Shown: one piece after another, positions 1 to 8,116 of the stretch | How positions within the stretch are numbered: position 1 is the first letter of the stretch | Layout of the letters: every line of letters begins with the position of its first letter | Assembly: GCA_964546285.1 (NCBI GenBank) | Contig: CAZJJK010000022.1 | Span: 1-34,918 of the forward strand | Reading direction: 5' to 3' | Origin: CAZJJK01 sp964546285 | GTDB taxonomy: Bacteria > Spirochaetota > Spirochaetia > Treponematales > Breznakiellaceae | DNA length: 34,918 nt | Notes under the pieces: model-generated | Seen by the model: only the letters and a program-made list of their open reading frames with translations | Databases searched by the model: none | Told to the model about the DNA's origin: nothing | Program-made: the position numbers and the translations under genes

Positions 1-1
1 T

Positions 2-232
2 AAATACGCCCAATTCACCATAGCCGTGCGGGGAAAGGAGCTCATCGACGCCCTGGTACCGGAAACATTGGCGGGTTGGTTGGCATACGTCTTCGTTAAA
101 AGCCTTAGAATAGACTCTGTCGTTTTAGTCGCCGGAGAGGCGCGCGCGGCCAAAACCGTCACCGAGATGTGGAAACTTCACTTGCATCACGACGGTGGCG
201 ACCTTTTCTATAAACCAGGCAAAAGCGTTTAG
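2..232 (+). CDS. 3' end of an unrecognised protein (partial at the left edge)
   Basis: An open frame enters from the left edge and stops at TAG 230-232, giving about 76 residues. The GTG at 26 is not a convincing start: no Shine-Dalgarno (SD) sequence precedes it and the frame is already open upstream of it. The segment has a hydrophobic stretch (GWLAYVFVKSLRIDSVVLV) and ends MWKLHLHHDGGDLFYKPGKSV, which I do not recognise. Codon choice resembles that of the neighbours, which mildly supports real coding. The opposite strand is interrupted by stops here. It could still be a chance open frame, and no function is proposed. Confidence 0.35.
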   Translation, partial: KYAQFTIAVRGKELIDALVPETLAGWLAYVFVKSLRIDSVVLVAGEARAAKTVTEMWKLHLHHDGGDLFYKPGKSV

Positions 233-373
233 GGCAAAGGGGCTAAAACCAAACGTGGACTAGATCGGTCTTTACCTGTGAAAGCTCCCTTTTCGCCCGG
301 GGTTTTCAAAACCAGCCCGATACGGTGACAGACACATTGACGGTCTGACTCTTCAACGCGGGTTTTCCTATGC
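233..373. other. Convergent intergenic gap, no clear terminator
   Basis: This 141-base gap separates the left-edge frame from the end of glgP, which arrives on the minus strand. It contains a short AT-type dyad at 301-313 (GGTTTT-C-AAAACC) but no GC-rich stem followed by a T-run in either orientation. I see no gene in it. Confidence 0.4.
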
Positions 374-2824
374 CTATGACACTCTAATCGGCTTAAGGCG
401 CCATATGTCATTGGCATATTCCCGAACGGTTCTATCGCTTGAAAAAACCCCCGAATTGGCGATATTGGCTAAAACCATACGCATCCAGCTCCCGCGATCG
501 GCATAAATTGAATCGGCTTTTTCTTGAGCGGCGATATACGCGTCAAAATCCGCGAGCACATAATAGGGATCTGGCCGGACGCCATCAACGCCATGAAGAA
601 GAGAATCGTATAATTCTTTGAACGCCCCCTGATTGGCGGAACCGAAGCTGCCATCCACCAATTGGTAAACCACGCGGGCCAAGGCGGGAGTACGGCCAAG
701 ATACACCTTAGGATCGTAGCTGTGAGTGGCGTCAAGGGCGGCTATTTCCTCAGCCCCAAGACCAAAAATAAAGGCGTTATCGCGACCGGCTTCGCGGACT
801 ATCTCCACATTGGCGCCGTCCATAGTGCCAAGCGTCAGGGCGCCGTTCATCATGAATTTCATATTCCCGGTACCGCTCGCCTCACGGCCGGCGGTGGAAA
901 TTTGTTCGGATATATCGGCGGCCGGAATTATTTTTTCGGCTAAGGTCACTCGGTAATTTTCCGCGAAAACCACCTTTAGCGTACCCCTAACCCGAGGATC
1001 GGCGTCTATCCTAGCGGACACCGCGTTTATTAACGTGATAATAGCCTTAGCGCGACGATACCCCGAAGCGGCCTTTGCCCCAAAAATAAAAGTCCTTGGA
1101 TGTATTGAAAAATCAGGATCATCAATTAAGCGATTATGTAGATACATGACGTGGAAAATATTAAGCAACTGCCGTTTGTATTCGTGCAGGCGCTTAATTT
1201 GGACATCATATATCGATTTTGGATCGATATCCAGTTTCTGTCCGCTTTTCAGATAGGCGGCGAAAGCTTGTTTATTCGCCGTTTTGATTTGATCCAGCCT
1301 TTCAAGAAAAGCCGCGTCCCCCTGGAAACGAGCTAGCTCTTTTAAGCGGGAAAGATCGTGTATCCAGTCAGCGCCAATAGCCTCGGTAATAAGGCTGGAA
1401 AGAGCGGGGTTAGCGTTTAGCAGCCAGCGCCGCTGCGTTACCCCGTTGGTTTTGTTATTGAACGCTTCAGGCTTCCAATCATACCAATCCCTCAGTACGC
1501 GCTTTTTAAGAATTTCGGTATGCAAGGCGGCGACACCGTTTACGGAGTATGAAGCGACTATGGCTAATCTCGCCATATGCACTAAGCCATCAGTGATAAC
1601 TTCCATTCGTCGCCGCCGTTCCCAGTCATCGGGGAAAGCCGCCCTCAACTCATCCTCATGCCGCCGGTCTATTTCCTCAACTATTTGGTATACCCTGGGC
1701 AAAACGCTTGAAAAAAGTTCGATAGGCCAGGTTTCTAGCGCTTCCGCCATAATGGTATGATTAGTGTAAGCGAAACATCCTTTGACAAGCTTCCACGCCT
1801 CATCCCATTGAAGGTCGGCCTCATCTAAAAGTAGACGCATCAATTCCGGTATAGCTACCGCCGGGTGGGTATCGTTAAGCTGAATAGCGGCATAATCCGG
1901 TAATTTACCGAAATCGCGGCCGTGAATAGCGCTGAAGCTTCTGAGTATATCCTTCAAGCTGGCTGAAACAAAAAAGTATTGTTGTTTCAACCTAAGCGCC
2001 TTACCAGAAGGGCCGGAATCGTTAGGATAGAGCACACGCGATAGATCCTCAGCCCTATTCGCTTTTTCCACCGCTCTTTGATACTGCATATCGTTGAATA
2101 AGCTTAAATCGAAACCGTCCGGGCTTTCCGCTTCCCATAGGCGCAGCGTGCCAACGGTCTTCGTTCCGTACCCAACTATCGGTAAATCATAGGGTATAGC
2201 CCGTACCCGCTCGGCGTTGACCAGGCTAAAGCGTTCCCGCCCGTCTTCGCCCATTTTTGTGACGACATCCCCGCCTAAATCAACATTTACCGCCAGGTCA
2301 GCGCGTTTTATGGACCAGGGGTCACGGTGTTCAAGCCAGCGATCCGGCAATTCCACTTGATGGCCCTTTTCTATTTTCTGCTCAAACATGCCATATCGAT
2401 ATCGTATACCATACCCCATACCGGGAAGGTCCTGTGTGGCTAGGCTTTCTAAAAAACAGGCGGCTAAACGGCCTAAACCCCCATTGCCTAAGCCAGCGTC
2501 GGGCTCCTCATCCTCCACGGAAACATAATCAAACCCCAAATCCGTGATCGCCTGACGAAGCTCGTCGGCTATGCCAAGATTGATAATATTATTTCCCAAG
2601 GCGCGGCCCATAAGAAATTCAGCGGACAGATAGAACAAGCGGCGGCCGTCGGCGGCGGCCTGAGCTTTCCGTGTAGCCATCCAGTTATCCAAAATAAATT
2701 CCATCACCGAGGCGGCTACGGCATCGTAGACATCATGCGGGCTGGCTTCTGATAATTCTTTGCCATAACGACGTTTCAGTCGCCCTTTAACATTATTTTC
2801 AAAGGTTTTGGCGTCAAAACCCAT
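374..2824 (-). CDS. glgP: Glycogen/starch/maltodextrin phosphorylase
   Basis: A GT35 phosphorylase, which releases glucose-1-phosphate from the non-reducing ends of alpha-1,4-glucans with pyridoxal phosphate and acts in the cytoplasm. The product is 816 residues, the usual family length. Family landmarks include FYLSAEFLMGRALGNN near the N terminus, GLGNGGLGRLAACFLES, and the PLP signature EASGTGNMKFMMN, whose lysine is about residue 656. An upstream ATG in frame (2890) exists. I prefer the ATG at 2824 because GGGGAGG lies four bases before it and the protein then begins MGFDAKTF, as expected for the family. A candidate promoter lies at 2903-2931. The gene fits with malQ and the large GH13 gene later in the window as a glucan-recycling set, although they are not in one operon. 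Confidence 0.96.
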   Translation of the reverse strand: MGFDAKTFENNVKGRLKRRYGKELSEASPHDVYDAVAASVMEFILDNWMATRKAQAAADGRRLFYLSAEFLMGRALGNNIINLGIADELRQAITDLGFDYVSVEDEEPDAGLGNGGLGRLAACFLESLATQDLPGMGYGIRYRYGMFEQKIEKGHQVELPDRWLEHRDPWSIKRADLAVNVDLGGDVVTKMGEDGRERFSLVNAERVRAIPYDLPIVGYGTKTVGTLRLWEAESPDGFDLSLFNDMQYQRAVEKANRAEDLSRVLYPNDSGPSGKALRLKQQYFFVSASLKDILRSFSAIHGRDFGKLPDYAAIQLNDTHPAVAIPELMRLLLDEADLQWDEAWKLVKGCFAYTNHTIMAEALETWPIELFSSVLPRVYQIVEEIDRRHEDELRAAFPDDWERRRRMEVITDGLVHMARLAIVASYSVNGVAALHTEILKKRVLRDWYDWKPEAFNNKTNGVTQRRWLLNANPALSSLITEAIGADWIHDLSRLKELARFQGDAAFLERLDQIKTANKQAFAAYLKSGQKLDIDPKSIYDVQIKRLHEYKRQLLNIFHVMYLHNRLIDDPDFSIHPRTFIFGAKAASGYRRAKAIITLINAVSARIDADPRVRGTLKVVFAENYRVTLAEKIIPAADISEQISTAGREASGTGNMKFMMNGALTLGTMDGANVEIVREAGRDNAFIFGLGAEEIAALDATHSYDPKVYLGRTPALARVVYQLVDGSFGSANQGAFKELYDSLLHGVDGVRPDPYYVLADFDAYIAAQEKADSIYADRGSWMRMVLANIANSGVFSSDRTVREYANDIWRLKPIRVS

Positions 2825-2828
2825 ATAG

Positions 2829-2835
2829 CCTCCCC
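2829..2835 (-). promoter_or_regulatory. Ribosome binding site that fixes the glgP start
   Basis: Read on the minus strand this is GGGGAGG, followed by four bases and ATG at 2824. It supports 2824 over the in-frame ATG at 2890. Confidence 0.75.
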
Positions 2836-2902
2836 TAAACGGTAAAACGCGCCGAGGCATATAGCCCGCGCTATAACACGCGGCAAACATCGGCTGACCG
2901 CG

Positions 2903-2931
2903 AATGTACCCGGGAAGCTGTCTCGGGTCAA
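2903..2931 (-). promoter_or_regulatory. Candidate sigma70-type promoter of glgP
   Basis: On the minus strand, TTGACC (2926-2931) and TACATT (2903-2908) are separated by 17 bases. This sits between the dus stop and glgP and would give a leader of about 70 bases. The -10 matches the consensus at four of six positions, so the call is moderate. A second weaker pair (TTGCCG/TATATG) lies closer to the gene. Confidence 0.4.
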
Positions 2932-2964
2932 TGGCCGCGTTACGTCAAACAGGGCTTCAGCGCC

Positions 2965-3999
2965 TTACTGCGGGGGCTTTTCCGAAATAATCGGTTCGAT
3001 AATAGCGCTGTATTCTTCCAACGTTTCGGCGCTCATCAAACGCGATCGCAGAACAGCGCCGCCGACAACGCCCTTCGTATACGCGCAAAAATGCTTTCTC
3101 ATCTCACGGCAGGCGACTTTTTCACCCACATTGTTCGCCGAGAGCCTTAACTGACGTAAACCAACGGCGAGCTTAGTCTCAAACGGCGTAGCTTCGTACG
3201 CGCCGTCGCGGAGTAAAGCTTTGGTTTCGGAGAAAATAAAGGGGTTACCCATAGCGCCCCGCGCGAACATCACCGCCGCGCAAGCGCTCTCGCGGAGCCG
3301 TCGTTGGGCATCCTCCGGCGTAAATAGGTCGCCAGAGCCGAATACAGGCAAGCTTGTCCGCGAAACCAGGTCGGCGACAGCGTCCCAATCAGCCAGGCCC
3401 GAATAATTTTGGGCCCGGGTTCGACCATGTAGAGCTATAGCCGAAGCACCGGCTTCTTCAGCGACGCGCGCTGTTTCACGATAATTAATAGAACTTGAGT
3501 CCCAGCCTAAACGGATCTTTACCGTGACGGGCGCGGCCGAAAGCCGTTCGGCGCTAAGCTTAACCACCGCCTCCACAATTTTTCCCAGACGCGGCGGGTC
3601 CTTTAATAAGGCCGAACCCGCGCCCGTTTTAACCACCTTAGGGACCGGACAACCGCAGTTTATATCCACCACATCGGGATGATAGGGGCTTAGGGCGCCA
3701 GCCGCTTTAGCGAGTGTCTCCGGGTCCGAACCAAAAAGCTGAATAACAAAAATCTTCTCTTCAACGCTGCGGAGAAGCAAACGCCCGGCCGCTGGATTTT
3801 TACGTACAAGCGCCTCGGCGGATACCAATTCGGTACAGGTAAGATCAGCGCCCCGGGCGGCGCAGATAGAACGAAACGCGGCATCGCTATAACCAGCCAC
3901 TGGCGCTAGAAAAAGATTCCCAGGGACAAGAAGAGTTCCAATACGGACCGGGCGATACAGCGCCCCGGAGGGCTCGCCGCCCCTAAGCGGAGAGTCCAA
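2965..3999 (-). CDS. dus: tRNA-dihydrouridine synthase (Dus family)
   Basis: An FMN-dependent enzyme that reduces uridines in the tRNA D-loop. The sequence shows the TIM-barrel start LFLAPVAGYSDAAFR, the motif DINCGCPVPKV with the catalytic cysteine (about residue 117), VKIRLGWD, ALHGRTRAQNYSG, and the FMN-phosphate region VFGSGDL and MFARGAMGNPFIF. The start is uncertain. No ATG is suitably placed: in-frame TTG codons are at 4056 and 3999, and a CTG is at 3960. I use the TTG at 3999, which overlaps the upstream tatD by 17 bases and gives 344 residues. The family is usually 310-340, so CTG 3960 (331 codons) is also possible. It is co-transcribed with tatD and probably translated by coupling. 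DusB versus another Dus subtype cannot be decided by eye. Confidence 0.9.
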   Translation of the reverse strand: MDSPLRGGEPSGALYRPVRIGTLLVPGNLFLAPVAGYSDAAFRSICAARGADLTCTELVSAEALVRKNPAAGRLLLRSVEEKIFVIQLFGSDPETLAKAAGALSPYHPDVVDINCGCPVPKVVKTGAGSALLKDPPRLGKIVEAVVKLSAERLSAAPVTVKIRLGWDSSSINYRETARVAEEAGASAIALHGRTRAQNYSGLADWDAVADLVSRTSLPVFGSGDLFTPEDAQRRLRESACAAVMFARGAMGNPFIFSETKALLRDGAYEATPFETKLAVGLRQLRLSANNVGEKVACREMRKHFCAYTKGVVGGAVLRSRLMSAETLEEYSAIIEPIISEKPPQ

Positions 4000-4756
4000 A
4001 GAAAGCGTTGGAATTCTCCCAAAGGGCGGCGGCGGTTTCTTCCTCCGGCATTTCAAGCATCTCCGCTAAAAAGCGGCCGGTAGACGGCAGGTAAGACGGC
4101 ATATTGCGCTTACTCCGATAATCCGCCGGAACCATGAAGGGGCTTTCTGACTCAATCAGAATACGCTCCAGGGGCAATACGCCGATGGTTTCATGCAAAT
4201 TACGCGCGTTTCTATAGGTCAGGTTGCCAGCGAAAGAGAAATAAAGGTTTAAGTCTAAGGCCTTAAGAGCGTATTCCGCGTTCTCGGAATAGCAATGCAG
4301 AACGCCGCCGCGAGGCGGTAAACGCTCCCTGAGTATATCCAGCACATCATGACCAGCGTCACGATTATGAATAATCACCGGTAAATCCAGTTTTGCCGCC
4401 AGCTCCAGCTGGGTAATGAACAACTCAATCTGCGACTTCCTATCGCCATATTTCCGGTAATAGTCCAGACCTATCTCTCCTATGGCGACAACTCGAGGCT
4501 GCTTAGCGCTCTTTTCAATTATCTGAACCCAATCCTTACCGGGATGTTGGACTTCAGAAGGCGAAACGCCAACGGCGTGATAGACATTTGGAGCGGATTT
4601 TAGGTTCTCGTATACCACGGCGAAATCGTGAAGACTATTACATATCGAAACAATACGAGCGACGCCGGCTTGGCGCGCCTCTTGTGTGACGATAAGCTGT
4701 TCAATCGGGTCATCATATATGAGCCCGATGTGGGCGTGAGTATCAAAGTACTGCAT
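3983..4756 (-). CDS. TatD-family metal-dependent hydrolase (DNase-like)
   Basis: A member of the amidohydrolase-fold TatD/YcfH family of metal-dependent nucleases, about 257 residues, which is the normal length. Metal-site motifs visible are DTHAH (His7, His9), GEIGLDYY (Glu94), IIHNRDA (His130) and LHCY (His154). The last ligand motif is usually ETDSP or ETDAP. Here it reads ESESP, so the expected aspartate is glutamate at residue 204. The frame is open back to an ATG-like start at 4837, but that would run through the promoter at 4809-4837. The ATG at 4756 starts MQYFDTHAH with a GGA-type ribosome site just upstream. It is the first gene of a two-gene operon with dus. Confidence 0.88.
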   Translation of the reverse strand: MQYFDTHAHIGLIYDDPIEQLIVTQEARQAGVARIVSICNSLHDFAVVYENLKSAPNVYHAVGVSPSEVQHPGKDWVQIIEKSAKQPRVVAIGEIGLDYYRKYGDRKSQIELFITQLELAAKLDLPVIIHNRDAGHDVLDILRERLPPRGGVLHCYSENAEYALKALDLNLYFSFAGNLTYRNARNLHETIGVLPLERILIESESPFMVPADYRSKRNMPSYLPSTGRFLAEMLEMPEEETAAALWENSNAFFGLSA

Positions 4757-4808
4757 GGCAATTCCGAAAATGGCTGTGATTGGGGGAGTCCAAACTGGAT
4801 TGACCAAG

Positions 4809-4837
4809 AATATAGCACAGTGAGGACCTGTCGTCAA
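4809..4837 (-). promoter_or_regulatory. Sigma70-type promoter of tatD-dus
   Basis: On the minus strand, TTGACG (4832-4837) and TATATT (4809-4814) are exactly 17 bases apart. The predicted start of transcription is near 4802, about 46 bases before the tatD ATG. It lies back to back with the plus-strand promoter at 4949-4978. Confidence 0.65.
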
Positions 4838-4948
4838 ATAAAATAAGGCGATAAGCTTAAGACTGGCCTAAGGTCTACCGTAAATCGATAGTAGGAGACA
4901 GCTTTAACCCGACATAGTCGGCAAAGAGCTAAAGAACCCATGATTTAT

Positions 4949-4978
4949 TTGACAGGCGGTCGCGGGACTTGCTATAAT
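4949..4978 (+). promoter_or_regulatory. Near-consensus promoter of the M23-bactofilin operon
   Basis: Perfect TTGACA (4949-4954), an 18-base spacer and perfect TATAAT (4973-4978), with TG one base upstream (extended -10). Both hexamers match the consensus exactly, the strongest promoter seen in the window. Transcription should begin near 4985, leaving a leader of about 70 bases before the GTG at 5055. This suggests constitutive strong expression. Confidence 0.8.
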
Positions 4979-5042
4979 GATATGATCCAGTTGCGGGTAT
5001 CCGTATGTTTCTTTCATTACGCGTGCCTTTATCGCGAACGGC

Positions 5043-5048
5043 GAGGAG
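5043..5048 (+). promoter_or_regulatory. Ribosome binding site for the GTG start of the M23 gene
   Basis: GAGGAG lies six bases upstream of the GTG at 5055. It supports this start over the internal ATG at 5163. Confidence 0.65.
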
Positions 5049-5054
5049 TCGGCA

Positions 5055-6092
5055 GTGCCGTCGGTCCATAGATACAAGCGCATCGAAAACAGCGTTGTCC
5101 ATAAGGTTAAGAGGGGCGCCCGAGCTTTAGGCTTGTTCCTATCGCGTTTCGGACGCGCGTTCATGGCTTTTGGAAGAAAGCGCTTCAGCCTGATGTTCGT
5201 CCCCCATTCAGAAAAGAAAGTTTATAACTTACAAATAAATAATTTCTCGGTAATCTTCACCGTTATTGTTTTGACGGCTTTGGTCGGGACCTTTTTTTGG
5301 TATGGCGCCAGCTTCACGGATGTCCAAGGCGCTTTATCTGACAAAACAAGCAAACTAAAGGAAGCCCAAGCCAGCCTTGATCTTTTACGTGACGAGACAG
5401 CCCGCCTCATGAAAGCGGCTAGTCAATTTGAGACAGCGCTGGGATCAACGCTGGGAACCCTGGGCCTGGACAAGCTAAAGTCCGAAAACAACGACAAAGG
5501 GGACGGCGATCTTTCCGCCTTTTTTAATATTAAGGAAACTGACAGTTCAAACTTAAAGGAGCTTGACGCCGTTCGCGGCATGGCTGATTTCTTATCGGAA
5601 TCGTCCAATCCCATTCAAGAGATTGGGAAGCTATTGGATTCGCAGTCCACCCTATTAACCGACATTCCAAACCTTTGGCCAATAAAGGGCGGGATAGGTC
5701 ATATTTCCATGTATTTTGGCCAAAATGAAAACCCTTTTACCGGACAATGGTATATCCATAAAGGCCTGGATATATCAACTTATCGGCAGGGCGATCCCGT
5801 TGTGGCTACGGCCAATGGCCAAGTGGTAACGGTAGACAACGATGTCGGCGGATTCGGCCTCTACATAATCATCAAGCACAAGCATGGTTTCTACACACGC
5901 TACGCCCATCTTCAAAAATTCGCGGTGTCCAAGGGCGACAAGGTTCAGCAAGGACAGGTAGTCGGGTATATTGGCAACACCGGCCTATCAACCGGGCCTC
6001 ATCTTCATTATGAGGTTCATATCGGTTCCGATGTCGTAGACCCATTGAAATATCTGAATATCCGTTCCAGCTTGGCAAAAGCCAAACTCTGA
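5055..6092 (+). CDS. Membrane-anchored M23 (LytM-type) metallopeptidase
   Basis: A zinc endopeptidase of the lysostaphin/LytM type, expected to cut or regulate peptidoglycan crosslinks in the periplasm. Residues 1-60 are basic and cytoplasmic. One membrane segment spans about 64-86, a coiled coil follows (about 90-125), and the M23 domain occupies about 205-335. Zinc and catalytic motifs are intact: HKGLD (His235, Asp239), YAHL (His285) and GPHLHYE (His316, His318). The GTG start is backed by the ribosome site at 5043-5048. The bactofilin gene follows after 11 bases, and M23-bactofilin pairing is a known arrangement in cell-shape control (bactofilin scaffold positioning a peptidoglycan hydrolase). 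I infer a role in cell shape or curvature. Confidence 0.9.
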   Translation: MPSVHRYKRIENSVVHKVKRGARALGLFLSRFGRAFMAFGRKRFSLMFVPHSEKKVYNLQINNFSVIFTVIVLTALVGTFFWYGASFTDVQGALSDKTSKLKEAQASLDLLRDETARLMKAASQFETALGSTLGTLGLDKLKSENNDKGDGDLSAFFNIKETDSSNLKELDAVRGMADFLSESSNPIQEIGKLLDSQSTLLTDIPNLWPIKGGIGHISMYFGQNENPFTGQWYIHKGLDISTYRQGDPVVATANGQVVTVDNDVGGFGLYIIIKHKHGFYTRYAHLQKFAVSKGDKVQQGQVVGYIGNTGLSTGPHLHYEVHIGSDVVDPLKYLNIRSSLAKAKL

Positions 6093-6103
6093 TACCATAT
6101 TTC

Positions 6104-6535
6104 ATGAGCGGAAACCGACGCGAAGACCTTATAGTTAACACCCTTATCGGCCCAGGAACGCGTTTTGAGGGAGAGCTATCCGTAGCCGGGTTCGTACGAA
6201 TAGACGGAGAGCTCAAAGGCCGGCTAAAAGCGACGGGGCGGGTGATTATTGGAGAAAAAGCGAGGCTGGAAAGCGATGTGGAAGGCACCGCGATCGTCAT
6301 AGGCGGCGTTGTTAAAGGAAATGTCTTCGCCAGCGAGCGCGTGACTATTTTATCGTCCGGCATGGTGATCGGCGATATCATCACCTGCCGTATCCAGATC
6401 GATGACGGCGTCGTGACGCATGGTCGCGTTATCGCCTGCGGAGCCAAGAACGATTGGGAACGCCGTCTAGCCGAATACCTGGACGCCCGCGCGCTGGCCG
6501 GCGACAGCGGAGATCAAACGCATGGACAGGGTTGA
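6104..6535 (+). CDS. Bactofilin (polymer-forming cytoskeletal protein)
   Basis: A small beta-helical scaffold protein that polymerises without nucleotide, 143 residues. The core repeats are visible as regularly spaced short beta strands: IGPGTRFEGELSVAGFVRIDG, LKATGRVIIGEKARLESDVEG and VVKGNVFASERVTILSSG. It has a short N-terminal tail and a charged C-terminal tail, as expected. It is second in the operon after the M23 peptidase and overlaps the next gene by 14 bases. Because of its partner it probably positions the peptidase at the envelope, in the manner of CcmA or BacA, but that role is inferred. Confidence 0.92.
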   Translation: MSGNRREDLIVNTLIGPGTRFEGELSVAGFVRIDGELKGRLKATGRVIIGEKARLESDVEGTAIVIGGVVKGNVFASERVTILSSGMVIGDIITCRIQIDDGVVTHGRVIACGAKNDWERRLAEYLDARALAGDSGDQTHGQG

Positions 6536-7031
6536 TTTCCCAGACGGATCAGACCCCCTCTTTAATCCGGCGGCGTACGGTGCCGTAAAAGAAAAAAAAC
6601 GGTCTAAGGCGGCGGGGCGAAAACGGCTTGACCGCTTTCCAGCCCTCCTGCGACAGGCGGAATTGGATGAAACCGCGACAGGCGAACTTGAAACTCTTCC
6701 AGCTCCATCAGAGGAGGCTCTGCGCGGACTGCTGGATGATGTTCATGCCGCCGGTGAGGAGCTGAAATCAAAAACCGTTCCAGATACAATTATCGGATAT
6801 AAAAAAGCGGTCCGTCGCTTTCTCCGGTATGTCGTGGAAAACAGTTTCGACGTTGAGGAGCGCGTCAGCGGTATCAATATTATGAAACGAAAGAAATTTA
6901 CCCTGATCCAAGTTATAGACCAAAAATTGGAACGTTTAGCCGCTGGCATCTTAGAAGGTCAGCGAGGTCAACTGAACTTGTTAGCCAAGCTTGATGAAAT
7001 AGCGGGCTTGCTGGTGGATTTAACGCGTTAA
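6522..7031 (+). CDS. YaaR-like protein (DUF327 family)
   Basis: 169 residues. The N-terminal 60 are basic and low in order. The rest matches the YaaR pattern as I know it: LLDDVHAAGEELK, IIGYKKAVRRFLRYVVENSFDVEE, KFTLIQVIDQKLERLAAGIL and LNLLAKLDEIAGLLVDLTR. The molecular function of this family is not established. In Bacillus subtilis yaaR lies close to yaaT (ricT). Here it is directly followed, nine bases on, by a YaaT/RicT-like PSP1 gene, so the association is conserved. The ATG at 6522 overlaps the end of the bactofilin gene by 14 bases, which suggests translational coupling. Confidence 0.82.
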   Translation: MDRVDFPDGSDPLFNPAAYGAVKEKKRSKAAGRKRLDRFPALLRQAELDETATGELETLPAPSEEALRGLLDDVHAAGEELKSKTVPDTIIGYKKAVRRFLRYVVENSFDVEERVSGINIMKRKKFTLIQVIDQKLERLAAGILEGQRGQLNLLAKLDEIAGLLVDLTR

Positions 7032-7040
7032 GGAGCTTTT

Positions 7041-8075
7041 ATGGACGAATATAGCGGGGAAGGACCCGACTATCACGATATGGATGAATCTTTTGGAAAC
7101 GAGCTTGAGGCGTTGGAAGCGAAGGACGAGGCTATAGCCGCGGCGGAAAGGGAAATGGATGTTGAAAGCGGTGACAGCTCACCCGCCACCAACGTTGACA
7201 CGTCACCTTCAAGCGGCGATATATACCGCGTCAAGCTACTCTATTCAAACGAAAGTTTTTTAGCGACCTGGGAAGGAACGGAATTAGCGCAGGGAACTAA
7301 GATAATCGTTCCAACGCGTTATGGTAAAGATTTATGTCAAATTACCGGCAAGGTTAACCACGCTATTGGGGCCAATCCCTCTGACTTAATGAAAGTAGAG
7401 CGGGTGGCCGATGAATCCGATTTGGCGAAAGCCGAGACAAATTCAGAAAAAGAAGCGGAAGCTTTCCAGCTTTGCCGCGAAAAAATTGCCGCGCACAAGC
7501 TGGATATGAAGCTGGTTTCCGTTCACTACCAATTGGAGGAAGCGAAAATCCTCTTTTTCTTTACAGCGGAAAGCCGAGTGGATTTTCGCGACCTTGTGAA
7601 GGATCTTGTAGGCATTTTCAAAACGCGTATAGAATTACGGCAGATAGGCGTTCGTGACGAATCGCGGATAGTCGGCGGTTTAGGCGTGTGCGGTCGAGGC
7701 TATTGTTGCCATACGGTCTCCGATAAACTAAAGCCCGTTTCCATAAAAATGGCGAAAGACCAAAATTTATCTCTTAACTCTATGAAAATTTCCGGGCCCT
7801 GCGGTCGGCTTTTATGTTGTCTAGCTTATGAACACGGGTTTTATCATGAAGAGCGGCGCAATCTGCCGCCGGAAGGTTGCCGTTTCTCTTTTCAGGGCTT
7901 AAATTGGAAGGTCACGGAAGTAAATCCGGTTGTCGGGCGGCTGAAAATAGCCGGCGAGGATGGTCGGATTATAGATGTACCAGCTGATCGCTTTGAGAAA
8001 AGCGATGGACGTTGGCGGCTTAAGGATGATGGACAAAACGTTATACCGCCGACTTCAACGGGGAATGGCCGCTAA
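7041..8075 (+). CDS. PSP1-domain protein, YaaT/RicT-like
   Basis: 344 residues. An acidic N-terminal extension (1-60) is followed by a PSP1 C-terminal domain. The cysteine signature of the RicT/YaaT group is complete: GVCGRGYCC (Cys217, Cys222, Cys223) and SGPCGRLLCCLAYE (Cys254, Cys259, Cys260). In B. subtilis RicT works with RicA and RicF in a complex that carries Fe-S clusters and affects RNase Y activity. Whether that role holds here is inference, since no RicA or RicF gene is in the window. The ATG has a good AAGGAG site six bases upstream. It is the last clear member of the operon that starts at 5055. Confidence 0.88.
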   Translation: MDEYSGEGPDYHDMDESFGNELEALEAKDEAIAAAEREMDVESGDSSPATNVDTSPSSGDIYRVKLLYSNESFLATWEGTELAQGTKIIVPTRYGKDLCQITGKVNHAIGANPSDLMKVERVADESDLAKAETNSEKEAEAFQLCREKIAAHKLDMKLVSVHYQLEEAKILFFFTAESRVDFRDLVKDLVGIFKTRIELRQIGVRDESRIVGGLGVCGRGYCCHTVSDKLKPVSIKMAKDQNLSLNSMKISGPCGRLLCCLAYEHGFYHEERRNLPPEGCRFSFQGLNWKVTEVNPVVGRLKIAGEDGRIIDVPADRFEKSDGRWRLKDDGQNVIPPTSTGNGR

Positions 8076-8116
8076 TTGTCTATAGCGCTTATCATGAAGA
8101 TAGCAAGGATCATTTT

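Noticed and set aside
301..313. GGTTTT-C-AAAACC dyad as a glgP terminator
   Set aside because: The stem is AT-rich with almost no loop and there is no T-run after it on the minus strand.
3472..3480. TGTTTCACG resembling half of a parS site
   Set aside because: Only one half matches TGTTTCACGTGAAACA; the other half is absent and the match lies inside dus. GGTTTCACGAGCC within parB is also too degenerate.
4988..5054. Possible upstream ORF in the leader of the M23 gene (ATG near 5004)
   Set aside because: It has no ribosome site, and its frame simply runs on into the M23 gene out of phase.
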